Shown: positions 1-5,029 of the stretch, one piece after another
Position numbering within the stretch: the stretch's first letter is position 1
Layout: each line of letters opens with the position of its first letter
Assembly: GCA_009885185.1 (NCBI GenBank)
Contig: VFLF01000036.1
Location: 1 to 5,029, forward strand
Direction: 5' to 3'
Length of the DNA: 5,029 nt
Source: Nitrosomonadales bacterium
GTDB taxonomy: Bacteria > Pseudomonadota > Gammaproteobacteria > Burkholderiales > SG8-41
The notes under the pieces: model-generated
Told to the model about the DNA's origin: nothing
What the model saw: only the letters and a program-made list of their open reading frames with translations
Databases searched by the model: none
Made by a program: the position numbers and the translations under genes

Positions 1-2394
1 ACGATCAACGCCACGGGCGGGGGCGGCACCTCGTCCGGTACGGCGTCCGTCACGGTCACCTCGGCCAACAATGTGGATATCAATAACAATGTCACCGTGA
101 CGTCGGGCAACCAAGCGGGCACGATCACGGTGAACGCGAATACCATTACGAACAGTAGTGGGGTCTTACGGGCTGCAACTCCGGCGGGCGTCAGTACGAT
201 CAATCTAACAGCGGTCAATGGTATCGGCACGACCGGTGCGCCGATCCGCTTGTTTGACGGTATCGCGGGGATCGTCGCGAGTAACACTGGGACCTCGGGC
301 AATGTGGTGCTGACCCAGCAGACCGGGAATTTCTTGTTCGCCGGTGCATTCGGCATTACCAATGCAACCACCGGCGGTGTGATTGACCTCACGGCGCAAG
401 CGGGAAATATAGGTTTTGCGCCCACTGTTGCAACGTCGTATGCCTACCCCAATGGAACACTGACTCTGCGCTCGAGCTTGGCAACCACCGGTGCGATCAA
501 TGTCGGCACGAATGCCACGGTGAGCGCCAATAGCGTGAATCTGACAGCGGATCAGATGGCCATACAAGGGCAAGTCAATGCGCTGTCGGGCGCGGCGACC
601 ATCAACGTCAATACGCTGACTATCGGTCGAAATATTGACTTGGGGGGAGCGGATAGCGCCACGTCGCTGGGCTTAACCAATGCGGAGTTAAACAATCTGA
701 ACGCCGTAGGAACTTTGAGCATCGGTAATCCGCTTGTCGGCTCGGCCAATACTTTTAGCAACACCGGGCCGGTGACCGTGACCGACAATCTGACGATTAA
801 CGCCCCCGGTCAAACCCTCACGCTTGACGCAGCGAATGATTTCCAGGGCATTGTTTCGATCGTCAGCGGCAACGCCCTGATCAATGATATCAATGCGCTC
901 ACGCTGGGCACATCGACCATCGGCGGCACACTGACTGCGACTGCTGGCGGTGCGATTACTCAGACTGGCGCGATCACTTCGGTAGGCTCCGCCATTTTCA
1001 ATGCGGGCGCCAATCCCGTCACGCTTTCCGCCGCCAACGACTTTCAGGGCGGCCTTGGGGTGACCGGTTCAAACGTATCGGTGAACGATATCAATGCGCT
1101 GCAACTCAGTGCCTTCACTGTCTCCGGCGCCCTGAGCGTCACCGCCGGCGGCGCCATTACGCAATCCACGAGCCTGACCAATGTAGGCGGAACCGCCAGC
1201 TTCAACGCGGGTGCGAATCCGATCACACTGACCAATGCCAACGATTTTGCGGGGGCAGTATCCCTGACTGGCGGCGCCACGCAGATCACCGACGCCAACG
1301 GGCTGACATTGGGCACGCTGGCGACCGGCGCGCTAACCGCGCGATCCACCGGCCCGCTCAACCTGGGGCAGGGCACGGTGGGCGGCAATCTCGTGGCCAC
1401 CAGCAACGGCGGCGCGGTGACGCAATCCAGCGCGCTGACGGTCAGCGGCGTTTCCAACATCAACGCCAGCGCAGGCGCGATCACGCTTACCGCCGCCAAC
1501 GACTTTGCCGGCGTCGTGTCGCTGACGGGAGGCGCCACCAGCGTGGCCGACATCAATGGCATAACACTCGGTGCAACGAATGTCGGTGCGTTCACGTTTT
1601 TTTCACCGACGCTTGGAGTCCAGGGGGCAATGAACGCCGCAGGCAACTTCAACCTGCTGAGTGGCACGCTGACCATTAGTCCGGGCGGCTCTTTGACGGT
1701 ATCGGGTGCCACCGATATTGCCGTGGGCGGCACGCTGGCCACCGGCGGGAGCTTTTCCGCGCTGGGGCCTGTCTCGGTAGGCGGCACGTTACGCGGCTCG
1801 GCCACCGGTCCGATCAATGCGGCGGGACAGGTGATCAGCGTTCCCGGCACGCTCGACCTGAACGGCGGCGCCGTGACCGCAGGCGGTGTGAATGTCAGCG
1901 GCTTGCTAAAAGGGATCGGCAGCATCACCGGAAACGTGAATAATGCCGGCACGGTGGCGCCCGGCGCATCGCCTGGCATCATGAACATCACCGGCACGTA
2001 CACGCAAACCGCTGCCGGTACACTGCAAATTGAAATCGGCGGTACCGCGCCGGGCACGGGTTATGACCAGTTGCAGGTCAGCGGCAACGCCAATTTGAAT
2101 GGCTCCATGGTCGTCACGCAGTTTGGTACTTTTGTGCCGGCTGCACTGAATACCTTTCAGCCGATTACCGCAGGCGGCGTGATCGGCACATTTGCCAATG
2201 TGGTGGTACCTGCGGCATTTGCCGGGCTGAGTGCAACGTATTTGGCGAATTCGGTTGATTTGACGGTGTCTCAGGCCGCCGCGGCAGGCTCCATCACCGC
2301 GGTCGATCCGCGCATCGTGAACGAAGATAAGGATATATTCGATCTGGAGGAACACGATCTTTTTCGCAAACTGGGGATGCTGGTTTGCGATTAA
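1..2394 (+). CDS. Two-partner secretion exoprotein (TpsA / filamentous haemagglutinin-like), C-terminal part
   Basis: The reading frame is open from base 1 to TAA at 2392-2394 (797 residues), so this is a 3' fragment; the GTG at 73 is only an internal valine. Composition is typical of a secreted beta-helix: rich in Gly, Ala, Thr, Asn, Ser and Val, few charged residues, no Cys until the penultimate residue. Visible parts in order: Asn/Thr-rich beta strands; at 631-729 a segment with IDLGG, LTNAEL and LSIG motifs, common in large haemagglutinin-like proteins; 3.5 degenerate repeats built on ANDF and GGAITQ (817-1600); at 1903-2271 a block (GTVAPGASPG, then YTQ, YDQL and GTF) resembling the passenger-associated repeat of autotransporters; and a charged 30-residue tail ending LVCD. 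There is no C-terminal barrel, which fits export by the TpsB pore encoded 24 bases or more downstream. Likely surface adhesin or fibre; the ligand is unknown. The N-terminal TPS secretion domain should lie left of the window. Confidence 0.85.
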   Translation, partial: TINATGGGGTSSGTASVTVTSANNVDINNNVTVTSGNQAGTITVNANTITNSSGVLRAATPAGVSTINLTAVNGIGTTGAPIRLFDGIAGIVASNTGTSGNVVLTQQTGNFLFAGAFGITNATTGGVIDLTAQAGNIGFAPTVATSYAYPNGTLTLRSSLATTGAINVGTNATVSANSVNLTADQMAIQGQVNALSGAATINVNTLTIGRNIDLGGADSATSLGLTNAELNNLNAVGTLSIGNPLVGSANTFSNTGPVTVTDNLTINAPGQTLTLDAANDFQGIVSIVSGNALINDINALTLGTSTIGGTLTATAGGAITQTGAITSVGSAIFNAGANPVTLSAANDFQGGLGVTGSNVSVNDINALQLSAFTVSGALSVTAGGAITQSTSLTNVGGTASFNAGANPITLTNANDFAGAVSLTGGATQITDANGLTLGTLATGALTARSTGPLNLGQGTVGGNLVATSNGGAVTQSSALTVSGVSNINASAGAITLTAANDFAGVVSLTGGATSVADINGITLGATNVGAFTFFSPTLGVQGAMNAAGNFNLLSGTLTISPGGSLTVSGATDIAVGGTLATGGSFSALGPVSVGGTLRGSATGPINAAGQVISVPGTLDLNGGAVTAGGVNVSGLLKGIGSITGNVNNAGTVAPGASPGIMNITGTYTQTAAGTLQIEIGGTAPGTGYDQLQVSGNANLNGSMVVTQFGTFVPAALNTFQPITAGGVIGTFANVVVPAAFAGLSATYLANSVDLTVSQAAAAGSITAVDPRIVNEDKDIFDLEEHDLFRKLGMLVCD
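817..1600 (+). repeat. Degenerate tandem repeats within the TpsA-like gene (about 67-86 residues per unit)
   Basis: Aligning on the recurring Ala-Asn-Asp-Phe codons (Asn codons at 835, 1036, 1240 and 1498) gives units at 817-1017 (67 residues), 1018-1221 (68), 1222-1479 (86) and a partial unit from 1480 to about 1600. The shared order is: [L/I/V]TL..(A)NDF.G, then a VSLTGG-like strand, D(I/A)N.L.LG, a G.L..T..GGAITQ strand, and a (F)NAGANP(I/V) turn. The third unit is longer by about 18 residues around the GTLATG to LNLGQG stretch. DNA identity is patchy but locally strong, for example the AATGATATCAATGCGCT-type element at 883 recurs with one change at 1084. Each unit would add several rungs to a beta-helix. 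Confidence 0.8.
1903..2271 (+). other. Autotransporter passenger-type C-terminal repeat block inside the TpsA-like protein
   Basis: The translation carries the order G.GSITGNV.N.GTVAPGASPG, then GTYTQ, GTLQIEIGG, YDQLQVSG, a GTF.P strand, then GVIGTFANV and a hydrophobic VDLTV strand. This series matches what is commonly found just ahead of the barrel in classical (type Va) autotransporters (passenger-associated transport repeat). Here it is followed only by a short charged tail and a stop, not by a barrel. The motif assignment is from recognition of the pattern, not a search. Confidence 0.7.
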
Positions 2395-2402
2395 GCGAAC
2401 GC

Positions 2403-2409
2403 AGGCGGA
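2403..2409 (+). promoter_or_regulatory. Possible ribosome binding site for the TpsB gene
   Basis: The purine-rich AGGCGGA lies nine bases before TTG 2419. It is an imperfect match to AGGAGG but the best such site near any of the three candidate starts. It is just downstream of the TpsA stop codon, so translation may be coupled to the upstream gene. Confidence 0.4.
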
Positions 2410-2418
2410 AAGTGTCTG

Positions 2419-4068
2419 TTGGTTACTGGATGGGGATGGTGTTTAAATAAATTGTTTAAAAACAATAACTTATTAAAGTATGTCGGTATGCCGGCGGCGC
2501 TGCTGAGCGGCGCGCTGGCATTGCCTTGCTTGGCGGTTGCGCAGGTAGCGGAGCCACTACCCACGCCCGCCGAGCCGCGCTTTGACGTGCAGCGCTATGA
2601 GGTTTCCGGCAACACGCTGTTGCCCAAGGAGCAGATAGAGAGCCTGCTGGCGCCGCATACCGGCAAGCAGCGGGAACTGGCGGATGTGCGTCGCGCGCAG
2701 GAAGCGCTCGCCGCCGCCTATCGTGATCGTGGTTACGGCACGGTTCAGGTAATACTGCCGGAGCAAAACGTCAACGCGGGCGTCATCCAGTTGCGCGTGT
2801 TGCAGCCCAAGGTGGGCAAGGTTTTGATCGACGGCAACAAGCATTTCGACAACGCGAACATTCGCCATAGTCTGCCGTCGGTTAAAGAGGGCGAAATCCC
2901 CAATTCCGCAGCAATGATGCGCAACCTGCAAATCACCGCCGAACACCCGGTGAAGCGCACGACGGTGCTGCTGCGCACTACGGAAAATCCCGAAGTGGTG
3001 AATGTCAACGCCAAGATTGACGACGCGAAGCCGTGGCGTGTCGTCGCCACGCTGGACAATACCGGCAATGGCGATACCGGTTATCTGCGATCCGGTATCG
3101 GTTTTCAGCATGCCAATCTGTTCAATCGCGATCATGCGCTTTCCGCCCAGTTTATTACCTCTCCCACGCATCCGAGCAAGGTTAACGTCTTCGGCGTCGG
3201 TTATCACGCGCCGCTGTATGCCTTGAACAGTTCAGTGGATGTGTTCGCGGGTTATTCGGATGTGAATTCAGGTACCGTGCAGGGCTTGTTCAACGTGGCG
3301 GGCAGCGGCACGGTGCTGGGCGCGCGCTGGAATTATTTTTTACCGCGCTGGGGCGATGTGCAGCAGAAGCTGTCGCTAGGCGTTGATTACCGCGCGTTCA
3401 ACAACGACGTGACCGTTGCGGGCATCAGCCTGGTGCCGGATGTCACGATACGGCCTGTCAGCGTGATCTATGTGGGCAAGATCAAGGGAGCCACCTCCGA
3501 GGTGAACTTCAGCGCGGGCTTGTCCGCCAACGTGCCGGGTGGCAGCAAGGGCAAAGCGGCGGATTTTTTGAGTTCGCGCGCTAACGCCAACGACAACTAC
3601 AAGATTTTCCGCTATAGCGCGAGCGTGCTGGCCAGCTTCGCCAAGGATTGGCAGGTGCGTGCCGCGATGAACGGCCAATACACCGGCGACGCGCTGGTAG
3701 TGGGCGAACAAATTGGCTTGGGCGGGCCGGAGTCCGCGCGCGGTTTTCTGGTGCGCGAAATCAATAACGACAAGGGCGTCAATGCGCAGTTCGAAGTGTT
3801 CACGCCTGAATTGGCGTCGAAGGTGGGGCTTCCCGCCGGCACGCGTTTGCGGATGGTCGGGTTCTATGATTACGGCGAAGTGTCGCGCAATCGTGCCCTG
3901 CCGGGTGAGGTAACGCGGCAGTCGATTTCAGACGTGGGTCTGGGTCTCAGGCTGAATTACGGCAAGCTGATGAGTTTGCGCCTGGATGTCGCGCATGTCC
4001 TACGTGACGGCGGCACGCGCCAAAGCGGTGATAACCGCATTTCCGCTGGATTGGCCTTGGTGTTCTGA
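2419..4068 (+). CDS. TpsB outer-membrane transporter, ShlB/FhaC/HecB family
   Basis: Outer-membrane pore that exports its TpsA partner from the periplasm to the surface. Residue numbers are from TTG 2419 (549 residues, usual family length). Residues about 11-41 form a Sec signal peptide: Lys/Asn-rich start, hydrophobic core, AVA cleavage site before Gln42. Residues about 54-133 are the first POTRA domain (FDVQRYEVSGNTLLP to VIQLRVLQP, with RDRGYGTV); about 134-205 the second (VLIDGNKHFD). The barrel follows from about 206 (VVATLDNTGNGDTG, then HANLFNRDHALS). GGPESARGF at 435-443 is the family's conserved loop-6 VRGY/F-type motif, with Ala replacing the usual Val. The protein ends in Phe549, the normal outer-membrane beta-signal. 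The start is uncertain: TTG 2419 has AGGCGGA eight or nine bases upstream; TTG 2452 gives a neat 30-residue signal peptide but a weak, distant ribosome site; ATG 2488 would drop the basic N-region. No terminator separates it from the TpsA-like gene. Confidence 0.92.
   Translation: MVTGWGWCLNKLFKNNNLLKYVGMPAALLSGALALPCLAVAQVAEPLPTPAEPRFDVQRYEVSGNTLLPKEQIESLLAPHTGKQRELADVRRAQEALAAAYRDRGYGTVQVILPEQNVNAGVIQLRVLQPKVGKVLIDGNKHFDNANIRHSLPSVKEGEIPNSAAMMRNLQITAEHPVKRTTVLLRTTENPEVVNVNAKIDDAKPWRVVATLDNTGNGDTGYLRSGIGFQHANLFNRDHALSAQFITSPTHPSKVNVFGVGYHAPLYALNSSVDVFAGYSDVNSGTVQGLFNVAGSGTVLGARWNYFLPRWGDVQQKLSLGVDYRAFNNDVTVAGISLVPDVTIRPVSVIYVGKIKGATSEVNFSAGLSANVPGGSKGKAADFLSSRANANDNYKIFRYSASVLASFAKDWQVRAAMNGQYTGDALVVGEQIGLGGPESARGFLVREINNDKGVNAQFEVFTPELASKVGLPAGTRLRMVGFYDYGEVSRNRALPGEVTRQSISDVGLGLRLNYGKLMSLRLDVAHVLRDGGTRQSGDNRISAGLALVF
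2451..2466 (+). repeat. AT-rich inverted repeat at the head of the TpsB gene
   Basis: ATTGTTT at 2451-2457 and AAACAAT at 2460-2466 are exact inverted copies separated by AA. They sit in an unusually AT-rich stretch (about 2441-2485) in otherwise GC-rich DNA. The stretch would encode the Lys/Asn-rich signal-peptide N-region if translation starts at 2419 or 2452. A role as operator or weak promoter is possible but unproven. Confidence 0.55.
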
Positions 4069-4092
4069 CATGGAACTGTATCTTGGTAAACC

Positions 4093-4096
4093 GGAG
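4093..4096 (+). promoter_or_regulatory. Ribosome binding site deciding the FecR-protein start
   Basis: GGAG with a nine-base spacer to ATG 4106. The in-frame ATG at 4070 and the start at 3986 inside the TpsB gene lack a comparable site. Confidence 0.6.
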
Positions 4097-4105
4097 CACC
4101 ACGGC

Positions 4106-4816
4106 ATGAGGCAATTCGGCCACACGCAATGCGGGCGGTGGGCCGCGGGTCTGATACTGTTTTTTTGCAGCGCGCTCGTTTGGGCGCAGCAGGTGGGATC
4201 TGTCGTTCAACTCAATGGCACGCTGTCGGCGCAGCGCGTCGATGGCAGCGCGCGCATTCTGGCCATGAAGTCACTGGTGCTGCAGGGCGATACCTTGGTC
4301 ACGCAAAAAGACAGTTTTGCGCAAATTAATTTCACGGATGGCAGCTCGGTCACGATGCGGCCGGGCACCACGTTGAGAATCGATGAATACCAGTTCGACA
4401 GGGCCCAACCACAGGGCGACGGGATCACCATGCGTTTGTTTAAGGGCGGATTGCGCGGCATTACCGGGTTGATCGGCAAGCGCGGCGATCAGGACGCTTA
4501 CAAGCTGCAGACCTCGACCGCGACGCTGGGCATACGCGGCACCTCGGGCGAAACGCTCGATTGCACGCAGAGTTGCGAAGGCGTAACCCGTGTCGGCGGC
4601 ACACTGCGGCGTGGTGTTTACCACGTCACGTATACGGGCCTCTACATCATGGTGACCAGGGCGGGCTCCATTTTGATCGGCCCGGGACAGGTCGGCTTTG
4701 CCGAAGACCCTGACAAACTGCCCGTGCTGTTGGATTCAGACGTTGATTTGGGACTTGATCCTTTCCCGTTCACGCTGGGATCGTTTGATCCCTCCCAAGA
4801 GTGCGTAGTCCCGTAA
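4106..4816 (+). CDS. Secreted FecR-domain protein
   Basis: Encodes 236 residues. ATG 4106 is chosen because GGAG (4093-4096) stands nine bases upstream and the product then begins with a clean Sec signal peptide: Arg-containing N-region, hydrophobic WAAGLILFFCSALV, cleavage after VWA at residue 27. ATG 4070, one base after the TpsB stop, is in frame but has no ribosome site. The mature part has a FecR domain (roughly residues 30-150): VGSVVQLNGTL, FAQINFTDGSSVTMRPGT, GGLRGITGLIGKR (114-126) and the family hallmark TATLGIRGT (138-146). After it come Cys153 and Cys157 in a DCTQSC loop, a beta-rich stretch, and an acidic Pro/Asp-rich tail with Cys233. No cytoplasmic anti-sigma region or membrane segment beyond the signal peptide is present, so it is not a classical FecR iron-signalling regulator. 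FecR-domain exoproteins occur beside two-partner secretion genes in proteobacteria; the role is not established. The 37-base spacing to TpsB suggests co-transcription. Confidence 0.85.
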   Translation: MRQFGHTQCGRWAAGLILFFCSALVWAQQVGSVVQLNGTLSAQRVDGSARILAMKSLVLQGDTLVTQKDSFAQINFTDGSSVTMRPGTTLRIDEYQFDRAQPQGDGITMRLFKGGLRGITGLIGKRGDQDAYKLQTSTATLGIRGTSGETLDCTQSCEGVTRVGGTLRRGVYHVTYTGLYIMVTRAGSILIGPGQVGFAEDPDKLPVLLDSDVDLGLDPFPFTLGSFDPSQECVVP

Positions 4817-4872
4817 TTCCCGCCATTCACGCGCTGATGCGCCGGATTGTGACGCGGACGGGCTGTAAACGC

Positions 4873-4900
4873 TTGATATTTCAGCCCCTTACGCTATAAT
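4873..4900 (+). promoter_or_regulatory. Sigma-70 promoter for rpsF
   Basis: TTGATA (4873-4878, five of six matches to TTGACA) and a perfect TATAAT (4895-4900) are separated by 16 bases. Initiation would fall near 4907, giving a leader of about 110 bases before rpsF. It is the only near-consensus promoter I see in the window and lies 57 bases after the FecR-protein stop. Confidence 0.85.
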
Positions 4901-4907
4901 CCGTGCC

Positions 4908-4940
4908 TCGCTTCGGCTGCTGCCGGGGCGATTTTTGTTT
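4908..4940 (+). terminator. Terminator-like stem-loop with U tract, overlapping the rpsF transcript start
   Basis: TCGCTTCGGC (4908-4917) pairs over all ten positions with GCCGGGGCGA (4922-4931), including two G-U pairs, around a TGCT loop. It is followed directly by TTTTTGTTT (4932-4940). This has the form of an intrinsic terminator on the plus strand only. It probably ends transcripts from the TPS/FecR operon, but it also forms the very 5' end of the predicted rpsF transcript, where it could attenuate or stabilise the message. Confidence 0.65.
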
Positions 4941-4958
4941 AGAAGATTGCCCATCCTT

Positions 4959-4985
4959 GCCTCACCGTACCGCATAACGGGAGGC
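4959..4985 (+). promoter_or_regulatory. Leader hairpin upstream of rpsF, candidate S6:S18 autoregulatory motif
   Basis: GCCTC (4959-4963) pairs with GAGGC (4981-4985), and CCGT (4965-4968) pairs with ACGG (4977-4980). A single A (4964) is bulged and the eight-base loop ACCGCATA contains CCG. rpsF leaders in many bacteria carry a structured element bound by the S6:S18 complex in which a CCG is a recognition feature. Position and the CCG fit, but I cannot confirm the exact consensus by eye. Confidence 0.5.
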
Positions 4986-5002
4986 CCACACATAAAGCCC
5001 AT

Positions 5003-5008
5003 AAGGAG
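5003..5008 (+). promoter_or_regulatory. Ribosome binding site of rpsF
   Basis: AAGGAG with an eight-base spacer to ATG 5017. It favours 5017 over the overlapping out-of-frame ATG at 5013, which would be only four bases away. Confidence 0.8.
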
Positions 5009-5016
5009 ATTCATGC

Positions 5017-5029
5017 ATGCGACATTATG
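5017..5029 (+). CDS. rpsF: 30S ribosomal protein S6, first codons only
   Basis: Only ATG CGA CAT TAT G is present, reading Met-Arg-His-Tyr, with the next codon starting in G. The S6 protein of many proteobacteria begins Met-Arg-His-Tyr-Glu. Support comes from context: a strong dedicated promoter, a structured leader of about 110 bases, and an AAGGAG site at ideal spacing, as expected for a ribosomal protein operon. In betaproteobacteria rpsF is usually followed by priB, rpsR and rplI; these would lie to the right of the window. Four residues are thin evidence on their own. Confidence 0.75.

Noticed and set aside
73..75. GTG as the start of the TpsA-like gene
   Set aside because: The frame is open to base 1 with the same beta-helix composition upstream, there is no ribosome site, and no signal peptide follows.
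817..1600. CRISPR array or non-coding repeat cluster
   Set aside because: Period is about 200 bases, repeats are degenerate and in frame, and they lie inside one continuous coding sequence.
1044..2057. A 337-codon open frame on the minus strand inside the TpsA-like gene
   Set aside because: Its Pro/Val/Ala/Ser-rich translation mirrors the repeat-rich codons on the plus strand. It has no recognisable domain, and the plus-strand frame is clearly the coding one.
2412..2450. Possible 12-residue leader peptide (GTG start, TAA stop) just before the second candidate TpsB start
   Set aside because: No ribosome site at useful spacing and no regulatory codon run; most likely chance.
2510..2532. Lipoprotein signal (Cys37) in the TpsB signal peptide
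   Set aside because: The residues before the Cys are Ala-Leu-Pro, which does not fit a lipobox, and an AVA signal peptidase I site follows four residues later.
2557..3207. A 216-codon minus-strand open frame opposite the TpsB gene
   Set aside because: It lies wholly opposite the well-supported POTRA and barrel coding sequence and has Arg/His-rich shadow composition.
3986..4105. Upstream extension of the FecR-protein frame into the TpsB gene
   Set aside because: The extension would overlap the barrel end by 83 bases, bury the signal peptide internally and lacks a ribosome site; GGAG plus ATG 4106 explains the start better.
4835..4846. Small GCGC-TGAT-GCGC hairpin after the FecR-protein stop
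   Set aside because: Only four base pairs and no following U tract; the stem-loop at 4908-4940 is a much better terminator.

Overview
The window looks like a betaproteobacterial chromosome. This is suggested by the fairly GC-rich coding sequence, the gene families present, and a right edge that reads Met-Arg-His-Tyr behind a strong ribosome binding site, which is how ribosomal protein S6 (rpsF) begins. I cannot name a genus from the sequence alone.

Layout, all on the plus strand. (1) Positions 1-2394 are the C-terminal 797 residues of a very large secreted beta-helical protein of the filamentous haemagglutinin / TpsA type. Its beginning lies off the left edge. (2) After a short gap comes a TpsB outer-membrane transporter (ShlB/FhaC/HecB family) with signal peptide, POTRA domains and a 16-strand-type barrel, ending at 4068. 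(3) A secreted FecR-domain protein follows at about 4106-4816. (4) A 200-base intergenic region holds a near-consensus sigma-70 promoter (4873-4900), a 10-bp stem-loop with a U tract that overlaps the predicted transcript start (4908-4940), and a second stable hairpin (4959-4985) that is a candidate S6:S18 autoregulatory leader. (5) rpsF begins at 5017 and runs off the right edge.

The first three genes read as one two-partner secretion operon: the exported adhesin or fibre protein, its dedicated outer-membrane pore, and an accessory FecR-domain exoprotein. I see no promoter or terminator between them. The fourth gene is a core housekeeping gene with its own promoter, so the window spans the boundary between an accessory surface-protein module and the conserved rpsF operon.

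I do not see a clearly new biological system. The points most worth a second look are the terminator-like hairpin sitting on the rpsF transcript start, the candidate S6:S18 leader hairpin, the linked FecR protein of unknown role, the uncertain start and AT-rich palindrome at the head of the transporter gene, and the single penultimate cysteine of the exoprotein.
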